Positions 1 to 6,251 of a DNA stretch of 10,041 nt are shown piece after piece (within the stretch, counting starts at the first letter, position 1; each line of letters starts with the position of its first letter). This DNA comes from JAVBNC01 sp031551765. GTDB lineage: Bacteria > Desulfobacterota > Desulfovibrionia > Desulfovibrionales > Desulfovibrionaceae. The position numbers were made by a program, and so were the translations under genes. The stretch lies in contig JAVBNC010000167.1 of NCBI GenBank assembly GCA_031551765.1, positions 1 through 10,041 of the forward strand, in the 5' to 3' direction. The notes beneath the pieces were generated by a model. The model ran no database searches. It was not told the origin of the DNA and saw nothing but the letters and a program-made list of their open reading frames with translations.

Positions 1-134
1 CCCAAACATAAATCATCCATCAAACAAACCCACCCCACCCACCCCCTAGTCTTTTTTTTTTATCTGTGGGGGGGGGGGTGGGGGGTGGGTATAAAAATTT
101 TACAAAAAAATTTGCACCCCCCCCCCCCCCCCCC
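1..134. repeat. Low-complexity homopolymer region upstream of tatB
   Basis: This stretch holds no credible gene. It contains T10 (52-61), G11 (68-78) followed after single T interruptions by G6 (80-85) and G3 (87-89), an AT-rich patch (about 90-116), then an uninterrupted C18 (117-134). The G block and the C block are complementary and could fold into a long hairpin with the AT-rich patch as loop. The G block could alternatively form a G-quadruplex. The composition is unlike the rest of the window, which is GC-rich but has no homopolymer longer than about 8. A contig-end or assembly artefact is the simplest reading. A genuine simple-sequence repeat 13 nt before the tatB start is the alternative. 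Confidence 0.7.
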
Positions 135-147
135 GCCGGAGGCATCC

Positions 148-672
148 ATGTTCGGCATAGGCGGGATGGAATTTGTTCTTATCCTTGTGGTGGCTCTGGT
201 GGTGCTGGGGTCGGACCATCTGCCGCGCGTCATGCGCATGGTGGGCAAGACCGTGGGCGACCTGCGCCGGGCTTCCACGGAATTTCAGCGCACCATGAAC
301 TCGGAAATGGCCGACAGCGAGAAGGAAGCGGAGGAAAAGCCCAAAGAACTGCCCGCAGCGCACCCCCTGCCTGACCCGGAAGAGGCGCAGGCCGCCCCGG
401 CAGGGACAGAGGCCGCGACAACGGCGGCCGCCGCGACGCCCCCCTCCGCCCGCCGTACCATCAGGGTGCCTTCTCCGCGCATCAAACGCGCCGCAAAGCC
501 CGAACCTGCGCCTGAGGCGGCTCCTGAGCCGATCCCCGCGCCCGTCCCGGAACCAGAGGCCCCGCGACAGGAAGCCGCGCCCAAGACCACCGGCGTGCAG
601 GCCGCCTCCAGACGCCGCGCCGCTGCCAAGCCGCTGCGCCGCTCCACGCATTCCGGCGGGGAAAAGCAATGA
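148..672 (+). CDS. tatB: Sec-independent protein translocase subunit TatB
   Basis: TatB is the single-span inner-membrane protein that forms the twin-arginine signal-peptide receptor with TatC. The 174-residue product begins MFGIGGMEF. It has the conserved Glu at residue 8, one hydrophobic helix (about 7-20), the LVVLG hinge, a conserved Leu-Pro (25-26), and an amphipathic helix to about residue 50. Residues from about 55 onward form a long Ala/Pro/Glu-rich tail ending in basic RRRAAAKPLRRS-type sequence; this region is presumably disordered. The ATG at 148 is chosen because GGAGG (138-142) lies 5 nt upstream and the family signature starts exactly there; an in-frame start at 85 would translate the poly-C tract. 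The hinge reads Gly-Ser where the family usually has Gly-Pro. The stop overlaps the tatC start by 4 nt. TatA is a possible alternative, but the Glu8 and the length favour TatB. Confidence 0.9.
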   Translation: MFGIGGMEFVLILVVALVVLGSDHLPRVMRMVGKTVGDLRRASTEFQRTMNSEMADSEKEAEEKPKELPAAHPLPDPEEAQAAPAGTEAATTAAAATPPSARRTIRVPSPRIKRAAKPEPAPEAAPEPIPAPVPEPEAPRQEAAPKTTGVQAASRRRAAAKPLRRSTHSGGEKQ

Positions 673-1613
673 AGCGCCTCCCTGGCCGGGGATCGCGCGT
701 AACGCGCCCCGTCCGCCGCGCCACAGCCGCCCGCGCGGGCAGGCCGTCCGACGCGCCGGGGAATGCCGCCCCCGCTCACGAGAACGCGGAAAGCACCTCT
801 CCCGATCCTCACGAGGACGCGGCCGAATCCCCGCCGGCCCTCCCCCCCGCGAAACGCGAGAGCGACGATGCGGACGGAGCGTCCATGAGCGTGCGCGAGC
901 ACCTGGTGGAACTGCGCACCCGGCTTATCCGCTGCATCCTTTCCATTTTCGTGGGCTTTATGGCCTGCTACTCCTTTTCCGAACAGCTCTTCGCCTGGCT
1001 GTCCATTCCGCTGCAAGCGGCCATGCCGGAAGGCGGCACCATGATGTTCACCCGGCCCACGGAAGGCTTTATGGTGGACATGGAAATAGCCCTGGTGGCC
1101 GGGCTTGTGCTGGCCTGCCCCTACGTCTTCTACCAGCTCTGGGCCTTTGTGGCCCCAGGCCTGTATAAAGAAGAGCGCCGCCACGTGTTGCCCCTGGCCA
1201 TGGGGTCCGCCCTGCTCTTTCTCTCCGGGGCCGCGTTCTGCTATTTCGGGGCCTTTCCCGTGGCCTTCAAGTTTTTCATGGGCTTTGCCAAGCCGGGTAT
1301 CCGGGCGTCCATCACCCTGGACAGCTACCTTGGCTTTTCGCTGCGCATGCTGGTGGCCTTCGGGCTGGTGTTCCAGCTGCCGCTGATCAGCTACTTTCTG
1401 GCCCGCCTCGGCGTCATCAGCGCGGCTTTGCTGCGCGGCTGGCGCAAGTACGCCATTGTGGGCAACTTTATCGTGGCGGCCCTTATCACCCCGCCGGACG
1501 TGTTCTCGCAAATGTTCATGGTGGTGCCGCTGCTCTTGCTTTACGAAGTCTCCATCTGGGTCTGCAGCGTCGCGCAGCCCAAACCCAAGCCCCAGCCTCA
1601 GCCCCAGGCGTAA
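669..1613 (+). CDS. tatC: Sec-independent protein translocase subunit TatC
   Basis: TatC is the six-helix inner-membrane core of the Tat translocase and binds the twin-arginine signal peptide. The family core starts near residue 73 (MSVREHLVELR) and includes the periplasmic TRPTEGF segment (128-134), the cytoplasmic YKEERR loop (166-171; Glu169 matches E. coli Glu103) and TPPDVFSQ (274-281; Asp277 matches E. coli Asp211). Six hydrophobic segments are visible, followed by a Pro/Lys/Gln tail. Residues 1-72 form an unusual charged, Pro/Ala-rich extension. The ATG at 669 overlaps the tatB stop (ATGA), suggesting translational coupling. However, ATG 885 has GGAG (876-879) 5 nt upstream and would give a 242-residue protein of normal family length. 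The gene identity is secure; the start is not. Confidence 0.93.
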   Translation: MKRLPGRGSRVTRPVRRATAARAGRPSDAPGNAAPAHENAESTSPDPHEDAAESPPALPPAKRESDDADGASMSVREHLVELRTRLIRCILSIFVGFMACYSFSEQLFAWLSIPLQAAMPEGGTMMFTRPTEGFMVDMEIALVAGLVLACPYVFYQLWAFVAPGLYKEERRHVLPLAMGSALLFLSGAAFCYFGAFPVAFKFFMGFAKPGIRASITLDSYLGFSLRMLVAFGLVFQLPLISYFLARLGVISAALLRGWRKYAIVGNFIVAALITPPDVFSQMFMVVPLLLLYEVSIWVCSVAQPKPKPQPQPQA

Positions 1614-1621
1614 CAACAACG

Positions 1622-1655
1622 AAAACCGGGAGCGGCAGGGCCGTTTCCCGGTTTC
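1622..1655. terminator. Hairpin between convergent tatC and methyltransferase genes
   Basis: A 9-bp perfect stem, AAACCGGGA (1623-1631) with TCCCGGTTT (1646-1654), encloses a second stem CGGC (1633-1636) with GCCG (1640-1643) around an AGG loop. It begins 9 nt after the tatC stop and lies between convergent genes, so it probably ends transcription from both sides. There is no long T tract on the plus strand. Read on the minus strand the stem is followed by a T-rich stretch (GGTTTTCGTTGTTGTT), closer to an intrinsic terminator. Confidence 0.6.
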
Positions 1656-1687
1656 GTCATGGCCAGCGCCTGTCTTTTACCCGTCGT

Positions 1688-2302
1688 TTACCGGCTGTCC
1701 GCCGGGTCACGGCCGAACACCAGGCCGCTGTTCTCGAAATAGGTCCCTTTTCCCAGGCGGCGCACGGCCAGCGTGTCCGCCTGGAGCAGAGAAAAATTCT
1801 TTTTTTTCAGGGCCATAACCCAATATTCGGAAGGCTGGTTGTTGACGTGGTGGTGCCCCCCCTGCCCCGGCAGGCCGTGGGTCATCAGCACGATACGCCC
1901 GCAGGCCAGGGACCCCAGCAGCTTGTCCAGGTGCCGCCTGTCAATGTGCTCCACCACCTCGGAGCAATAAACCAAGTCCACCCGGCAGCACACCGGGGCC
2001 TGGGTAATGTCGTGCCGCAGGACAGGATACACGGCGTCCAGAGCGTTCTTTTCCAGCCCGTCCACCGCGACAACCGGAATGCCGTGCGCCTTGACCATGT
2101 AGGCGGAAGCAAAGCCCCGGCCCGCCCCGAGATCCAGCGCGGAACGCACCGCGAAACGATTGACCACGTAGTCGATGATGGCAAAGGAAAAGCAGTCCGG
2201 GTCCCCATGGTAGAGGTTGCCGCCCAGATCCTCGCGCTCTTCGGAGCGCACCAGCGGATTATCGACTTTGAGAGCTTTGTTCCCGGATACAGCGTCAGCC
2301 AT
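1688..2302 (-). CDS. Class I SAM-dependent methyltransferase, substrate unknown
   Basis: The 204-residue product has a Rossmann-type methyltransferase core. Motif I is LDLGAGRG (56-63), the acidic residue at the end of strand 2 is Asp81 (VVAVDG), HDI follows at 97-99, and DLVYCSEVVEHI (109-120) is the motif II/III region typical of Methyltransf_11/23 proteins. A His-rich stretch (GGHHHVNN, 148-155) follows the VLMTHG strand. No substrate-recognition domain is recognisable, so the methyl acceptor is unknown. The start at 2302 is chosen because a strong GGAGGGGG site lies about 7 nt before it; the open frame extends upstream to 2422, but that extension would run into the terminator of the preceding gene. 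A possible -10 box, TACAAT on the minus strand (plus 2339-2344), lies about 37 nt before the start, with no good -35. The gene appears monocistronic and converges on tatC. Confidence 0.8.
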   Translation of the reverse strand: MADAVSGNKALKVDNPLVRSEEREDLGGNLYHGDPDCFSFAIIDYVVNRFAVRSALDLGAGRGFASAYMVKAHGIPVVAVDGLEKNALDAVYPVLRHDITQAPVCCRVDLVYCSEVVEHIDRRHLDKLLGSLACGRIVLMTHGLPGQGGHHHVNNQPSEYWVMALKKKNFSLLQADTLAVRRLGKGTYFENSGLVFGRDPADSR

Positions 2303-2407
2303 GCGTCTTCCCCCTCCGTGCCATGCGACAGTGACGCGATTGTAAGTCGCTTGGAAAACCCTAGCGGAATTGCCAGGAAAAAGAAATAACGACCGCGAAA
2401 CCACGCT

Positions 2408-2451
2408 AAAAAAAATCACCACCCCCAGGATGAACCCTTGGGGCGGCGATT
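2408..2451 (-). terminator. Intrinsic terminator of the M48 peptidase remnant
   Basis: Read on the minus strand, a 16-bp stem (plus 2436-2451 paired with 2414-2429) with two G-U wobbles and one mismatch closes a 6-nt loop and runs into eight Ts (plus 2408-2415). It starts 25 nt after the stop codon of the M48 remnant. This is the clearest rho-independent terminator in the window, and it separates the remnant from the methyltransferase gene downstream on the same strand. Confidence 0.88.
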
Positions 2452-2475
2452 GTATTGCACTGAGGCGATGTCCGC

Positions 2476-3009
2476 TTACTTGTCGGCCTTGGTCATGTCT
2501 TCAATGGCCTTGGCGCGGTCGCCGGAATTGGGGTGGCTGGACATGGCGCCGCCGCTTTTGCCCAGCTTGTCGAACTTCTGCAGGCCGTGACGGCCGCCTT
2601 GGTGCTGTGCCCGTTTTCACCTGGCCGATTTCGTGCCCGGTGACGAAAAGCAGCTCATTGTCGTTCATCAGGTCCATCAGGCCGGAATAGACGCGGATGG
2701 AGCCGTCCGCCGTGGCATTGGCGTTGACTTCTTTAGTGACGCAGGCCTTGAAGTTGAGCTCCAGCCCGTCCTCGCTCTTGAGCTTGTCGGTCAGGCGGGC
2801 AAGGCGTTGGGCATACTTGTTCTTGCCCGTGGCCACCTGGTTTTCCTTGTCGCCCACGCCACGCATTTCCCTGGAGACTTGAATCAACTCGTCGTCGCTA
2901 ATGGTCGCGGCGGTGTACAGGTCTTTCCCGGCGGAAAGTTGCTGGTCCTTGACGCAGGCGGTCGCGGTAAAGGCAAGGCAGATCAGGGCAGGCAAATTCG
3001 TTTCAGCAT
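2476..3009 (-). pseudogene. Decayed M48-family metalloprotease lipoprotein
   Basis: The remnant resembles small M48 (Ste24/HtpX-like) peptidases exported as lipoproteins. It would start at ATG 3007-3009 behind a good GGAGG site, reading MLKRICLP, but that frame stops at once. One missing base near 2996-3005 would join it to the long frame that continues LICLAFTATAC, a convincing lipobox ending in Cys. That frame carries the family segments MRGV, NANATADGS, RVYSGLMDLM and GHEIGQV. The zinc motif HEXXH therefore reads HEIGQ, with the second His changed to Gln. One more missing base after the GTGAAAA run (about plus 2614-2619) breaks the frame; restoring it gives VKNGHSTKAAV. The true C-terminus, GLQKFDKLGKSGG, SSHPNSGDRAKA and so on to TAA at 2476, is in yet another frame. 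Roughly 80 residues that should carry the third zinc ligand are missing. Sequencing indels could explain the frameshifts but not the deletion or the His loss. Confidence 0.8.
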
Positions 3010-3076
3010 AAATCCTCCGAAATAAAGTGCCGGCGTGGGCTGACGCATGTTGCGCCCACTTACGCCGTATCTTCGT

Positions 3077-3107
3077 ATTCTATCACGATACGTCGCGTTG
3101 TTGTCAA
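3077..3107 (-). promoter_or_regulatory. Sigma70-type promoter of the M48 remnant
   Basis: On the minus strand a perfect -35 TTGACA (plus 3102-3107) and a -10 TAGAAT (plus 3077-3082) are separated by 19 nt, slightly long. They lie about 70 nt before the ATG at 3009. The -10 region overlaps a small dyad, TATC-AC-GATA (plus 3081-3090), nested inside CGTAT...ATACG (3074-3078 and 3088-3092). This could be an operator, though short dyads are common. Confidence 0.5.
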
Positions 3108-3160
3108 TCCGCACGCGTATGTCCACACGTGCGCAATTTTGAAACAGCACTCCAAAACCC

Positions 3161-3189
3161 TTGCGGGAAGGCCTTCCCACAGGTATATA
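3161..3189 (+). promoter_or_regulatory. Candidate promoter and operator of the fadD-like gene
   Basis: TTGCGG (3161-3166) and TATATA (3184-3189) are exactly 17 nt apart, a plausible sigma70 promoter with a weak -35. A perfect 14-bp palindrome, GGGAAGGCCTTCCC (3165-3178), covers the spacer, where a bound regulator would block or remodel RNA polymerase. The predicted transcript starts near 3196, giving a leader of about 50 nt with a small GCGGC-TTT-GCCGC hairpin (3211-3223). The arrangement is divergent from the promoter at 3077-3107. Confidence 0.45.
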
Positions 3190-3244
3190 CACGGGCGTCG
3201 CAGCAACTAGGCGGCTTTGCCGCGCAACTCATCTCCGGGTGCTT

Positions 3245-5041
3245 ATGTCCACAGAAAAACCCATTGCCCCCTGGCTGGCCAATTACGACGCGGAAGTTCC
3301 CCACAGCCTGGACTACCGTCCGGAATCCGTCTGCGCGCTTCTGGACGACGCGGCGGACAAAGCGCCGGACACGGTCGCCTGCCTGTTCCGTAACTACAAG
3401 ATCACCTACGCCGAACTGCGCGAGCAGGCGGAAATCATGGCCGCCAACCTGCGCGCCCACGGGCTGGAAGCGGGCGACAGAATCGCTTTGATGCTGCCCA
3501 ACCTGCCGCAGACCGTCGTCTCCTTCTGGGCCGTGCTCAAGGCCGGGGGCATCGTGGTCATGACCAACCCCCTGTACATGGAAAAAGAGCTGCTGCACCA
3601 CGTGACGGACGCGGGCATACGCCACATGATCACCGTGGACCTGTGCTGGCCCAAGCTGGAAAAGCTGCGCGAGCGCATGGGCATTGAAAAATATTTTGTG
3701 ACCAGCATAGCGGACGCGCTGCGTTTCCCCTACAACTGGCTCTACCGCATTAAGGCCAGAAGGGACGGCACGCCCAAGCCCATTCCCTACGACGGCTCTT
3801 CCGTGCTGCCTTATACCGAGCTGATCAAAGGCAGCGTACGCCTTTCCACCACCGTGCATAACCCGGAAGAGGATATCGCCGCCCTGCAGTACACGGGCGG
3901 CACCACGGGCGTGCCCAAGGGCGTCATGCTCACTCACGCCAACCTCAGCACCAATATCCGGCAGGCGCTGGCCGTGCTGTACCCGCTGCGCGCCAAAAAG
4001 CACATGCTGGCCAGTTTGCTGCCGCTGTTCCACGTCTACGGCCTTTCGACCTGCCTGCTCATTCCCACGGCCCTGCACAGCACGGCCCTGCTCATCCCGC
4101 GCTATGAGCCGGGGGAACTGCTCAAGCTGTTCCACCAGCACAAGGTCACGCTGTTCCCGGGCGCGCCCAGCGTCTACCTTTCGCTTATGCAGCACAAGGA
4201 TTTAAAGAAATATTCCTTTAAATCGCTGGAATACTGCATTTCCGGCTCCGCGCCCATTCCGGGCAGCGCGCTGGAAAAGTTCCAGAGCATTACCGGCAGC
4301 AAGGTCATAGAAGGCTACGGCCTTACGGAATGCTCCCCCATCACGCACCTGACGCCCTGCAAAGGCAAGCACAAGTTCGGCTCCATCGGCATGCCCCTGC
4401 CGGACACGGAAGCGCGCATTGTGGACATGGACCTGGGCAGCGTGGAACTGCCTGTGGGCAAGGTGGGGGAACTCATTATCCGGGGGCCGCAGGTCATGCG
4501 CGGCTACTACAAGCGGCCGGACGAAACGGCGGGCACCATCCGCAACGGCTGGCTGTACACCGGCGATATCGCCTACATGGATGAGGACGGCTACTTTTTC
4601 ATCGTGGACCGGAAAAAGGACATGGTCATTGTGGGCGGCTACAACGTCTACCCGCGCGAAATAGACGAAGTGCTGCTGGAACACCCGGACATAGCGGAAG
4701 CCGTGGCCGTGGCCGTGCTGCACCCCACCCGGGGGGAAACGCTGAAAGCCTATGTGGTGCCCAAAGAGGGCAAACCCCTCACGCAGCAGGAAGTTATCGC
4801 TTACTGCCGCAAACACCTGGCCAATTACAAGGTGCCGCGCCAGGTGGAATTCCGCAGCGAGCTGCCCAAGGCCATCACCGGCAAAATACTGCGCCGGGTG
4901 CTGCGCGACCAGGAATTCGAACGCTTTCGCAAACAGACGGAAGAGACGCGCCTGCACGAGCCGGAAGAATGCCACTGCCCCCCGGCGGAAAACAACGGCG
5001 ACAAAGATCCCGCGGAAGCCGCCTACGGGAAAAAGGGCTGA
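3245..5041 (+). CDS. fadD: Long-chain fatty acid-CoA ligase (FadD-like)
   Basis: This is an ANL-superfamily (AMP-binding) enzyme of 598 residues that would activate fatty acids with ATP to acyl-adenylates and then to acyl-CoA, probably at the inner face of the cytoplasmic membrane. Visible motifs are the P-loop YTGGTTGVPKG (216-226), A5 motif GYGLTECSP (357-365), GWLYTGD (435-441) with ribose-binding Asp441, the hinge region VDRKKDMVIVGGYNVYP (454-470), and the catalytic C-terminal lysine in ITGK (Lys547). The start at 3245 gives the usual N-terminus (MSTEKPIAPWLANYD); its ribosome site is weak (GGG about 7 nt away), and the open frame continues upstream through the predicted promoter. The last 30 or so residues (about 567 on) are a hydrophilic tail containing CHC, beyond the usual family end. 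dtd starts 2 nt after the stop. Chain-length preference cannot be read from the sequence; the FadD name is by family resemblance. Confidence 0.9.
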   Translation: MSTEKPIAPWLANYDAEVPHSLDYRPESVCALLDDAADKAPDTVACLFRNYKITYAELREQAEIMAANLRAHGLEAGDRIALMLPNLPQTVVSFWAVLKAGGIVVMTNPLYMEKELLHHVTDAGIRHMITVDLCWPKLEKLRERMGIEKYFVTSIADALRFPYNWLYRIKARRDGTPKPIPYDGSSVLPYTELIKGSVRLSTTVHNPEEDIAALQYTGGTTGVPKGVMLTHANLSTNIRQALAVLYPLRAKKHMLASLLPLFHVYGLSTCLLIPTALHSTALLIPRYEPGELLKLFHQHKVTLFPGAPSVYLSLMQHKDLKKYSFKSLEYCISGSAPIPGSALEKFQSITGSKVIEGYGLTECSPITHLTPCKGKHKFGSIGMPLPDTEARIVDMDLGSVELPVGKVGELIIRGPQVMRGYYKRPDETAGTIRNGWLYTGDIAYMDEDGYFFIVDRKKDMVIVGGYNVYPREIDEVLLEHPDIAEAVAVAVLHPTRGETLKAYVVPKEGKPLTQQEVIAYCRKHLANYKVPRQVEFRSELPKAITGKILRRVLRDQEFERFRKQTEETRLHEPEECHCPPAENNGDKDPAEAAYGKKG

Positions 5042-5043
5042 CC

Positions 5044-5529
5044 ATGCGCCTCATGCTGCAACGGGTGAAACAAGCCGCCGTGCTGGTGGACGGAGCCGCG
5101 GTGGCCGCGATAGACCATGGCCTGCTCGCGCTGGTAGGCTTCGGCCTGAACGACGCCCCGGCCGCCGCGGATTCCTCCGTCCCCGCCTGGAAGGCGATAA
5201 GCGCCGCCTTGGACAAAGCCCTGGCCCTGCGTATTTTCCCGGATGAAGAAGGTAAAATGAACCGCAGCCTTGTGGATTGCGGCGGCTCGCTGCTGCTGGT
5301 TTCGCAGTTCACCCTTTACGCGGACTGCGGCAAAGGCCGGCGGCCCTCCTTTCATCTCTCCTGCCCGCCGGACTCGGCACAGCTTCTCTTTGCCCGCTTC
5401 TGCGATACGGCGCGCGCCCTTTTGCCCGGCAAGGTGCAAAGCGGCGTTTTCGCGGCCATGATGGACGTGACCCTTACCAACTGGGGACCGGTGACCATTC
5501 AACTGGACAGCGCGGATTTCCTTAAATAA
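5044..5529 (+). CDS. dtd: D-aminoacyl-tRNA deacylase
   Basis: Dtd hydrolyses D-amino acids (and glycine mischarged on tRNA-Ala) from tRNA, a cytosolic proofreading step. The 161-residue product begins MRLMLQRVKQAAVLVDG, the family N-terminus. It carries the two active-site signatures SQFTLYAD (87-94) and NWGPVT (146-151), the latter including the Gly-cisPro pair (148-149) that enforces chirality. It is slightly longer than the usual 145 or so residues because of an Ala-rich insert around residues 35-50. The ATG at 5044 is chosen because the family match starts there and AAGGG lies about 6 nt upstream, inside the end of the ligase gene. The 2-nt gap to the ligase implies one transcript. Confidence 0.93.
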   Translation: MRLMLQRVKQAAVLVDGAAVAAIDHGLLALVGFGLNDAPAAADSSVPAWKAISAALDKALALRIFPDEEGKMNRSLVDCGGSLLLVSQFTLYADCGKGRRPSFHLSCPPDSAQLLFARFCDTARALLPGKVQSGVFAAMMDVTLTNWGPVTIQLDSADFLK

Positions 5530-5558
5530 CACCCGGTTCACAAAACAGCGTGCCTCCC

Positions 5559-5641
5559 CGGCGGCCGTGTCCCGCAAAGCGCCGCCGCGTGTTTTCTGTT
5601 TTTACGCGGCCCGGCTTGCCTTTTTCTCTGAAAAAAGGCAA
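5559..5641. other. Hairpin-rich intergenic region after dtd
   Basis: Three inverted repeats follow dtd. They are CGGCGGC with GCCGCCG (5559-5565 and 5581-5587), GCCGCGT with ACGCGGC (5584-5590 and 5604-5610), and TTGCCTTTTT with AAAAAGGCAA around a 6-nt loop (5616-5641). The first two share bases and are mutually exclusive. The last could help end the fadD-dtd transcript, but no T tract follows any of them on the plus strand. No convincing promoter for the downstream genes was found. Confidence 0.4.
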
Positions 5642-5675
5642 AGATATCCGAAAGCTGAACCCGGTTTTCCGTCAG

Positions 5676-5722
5676 CCAGAGCATTTTCACACTGCAATGT
5701 TTTATCGGGAAAAATGCTCTGG
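5676..5722. repeat. Palindromic repeat, AGAGCATTT family, copy 1
   Basis: A perfect 12-bp inverted repeat, CCAGAGCATTTT (5676-5687) and AAAATGCTCTGG (5711-5722), surrounds a 23-nt loop. The same arm sequence and almost the same size (47 against 44 nt) recur at 9996-10039, so this looks like a dispersed intergenic repeat rather than a local hairpin. It lies 25 nt before the STAS gene start, so it would be in its leader or overlap its promoter. Confidence 0.7.
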
Positions 5723-5747
5723 CCTTGTGAAGCGAAAAGGAACACGC

Positions 5748-6182
5748 ATGGAGCCCTTTACCCACAAGTCCTTTATCGGGGACTTTCTGGATGTCCTCTC
5801 TCTGGGCACTCCCCTCGCGCCGCATGAAGACGGCGTCTGCGTGGCGCACTTCGGGGCCACGGTCAATCAGGAAGCCGTCCTGTCCCGCTACTTCGGGGAT
5901 TTGACCCTGGACCAGACTCCGGATTTCGTCTTTTCTCTGAACTCGCTGCTGTCCGAGTCCATCCGCCTGGTGGTGCTCGATTTTTCCTCGCTCAGAATCA
6001 TCTGCCCCAACGCGGTGGCCGCCCTGGTGAACTTTGCCGCGGAAGTGCAGGGCCGGGGCAAACGGCTCATTCTGTACCGGCCCGGCACAGCCCTTGACCA
6101 CGAGCTGGAAACCCTGGGGCTTGCGTACCTGTTCTCCGCCCTGCATACGGAAGAGGAACTGCTGCTCGCTCTGCCCGATTAA
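5748..6182 (+). CDS. STAS-domain-like protein lacking the phosphorylation motif
   Basis: The 144-residue product resembles anti-sigma-factor antagonists (STAS fold). The strand LVVLDFSSL (74-82) is followed by a helix AVAALVNFAAEVQGRGK (89-105), the strand RLILYRP, and the helix ELETLGLAYLF followed by LHTEEELLLAL, the typical STAS end. The loop that normally reads Asp-Ser-Ser/Thr-Gly-Leu, with the phosphorylated Ser, reads CPNAV (86-90). Switching by a serine kinase is therefore unlikely; it may be a constitutive binder or a structural partner. Residues 1-70 form a less typical N-terminal part. ATG 5748 has AAGGA about 6 nt upstream; a longer in-frame reading from 5550 crosses the palindromic repeat and is rejected. 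It is the first gene of a run with fapA, 69 nt upstream of it. The fold call is by pattern and moderately sure. Confidence 0.65.
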   Translation: MEPFTHKSFIGDFLDVLSLGTPLAPHEDGVCVAHFGATVNQEAVLSRYFGDLTLDQTPDFVFSLNSLLSESIRLVVLDFSSLRIICPNAVAALVNFAAEVQGRGKRLILYRPGTALDHELETLGLAYLFSALHTEEELLLALPD

Positions 6183-6251
6183 GGGGTGTTTTTTGCCATT
6201 TTTGCAACAGCCCCAGCCACCCCGGCAACGCGACCGGGACGGAAACGCGCC

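Noticed and set aside
85..147. An upstream in-frame start giving TatB 21 extra residues
   Set aside because: The extension would translate the poly-C tract into a proline run, while a good GGAGG site sits just before the ATG at 148 where the family signature begins.
285..1619. A 444-residue minus-strand reading frame opposite tatB-tatC
   Set aside because: It is His/Gly/Arg-rich with no recognisable motif and is the antisense shadow of two confidently identified genes in GC-rich DNA.
2501..2995. A functional 164-residue protease read from a TTG start
   Set aside because: It lacks the signal start, has HEIGQ in place of HEXXH, and its last 40 or so residues are out of frame with the recognisable family C-terminus.
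5598..5625. A possible sigma54 promoter before the STAS gene
   Set aside because: The GG and GC elements in this stretch are 8 nt apart, not the required 10.
5550..5747. An N-terminal extension of the STAS-like protein
   Set aside because: It would run through three hairpins and the palindromic repeat, has no family resemblance, and the ATG at 5748 has its own AAGGA site.
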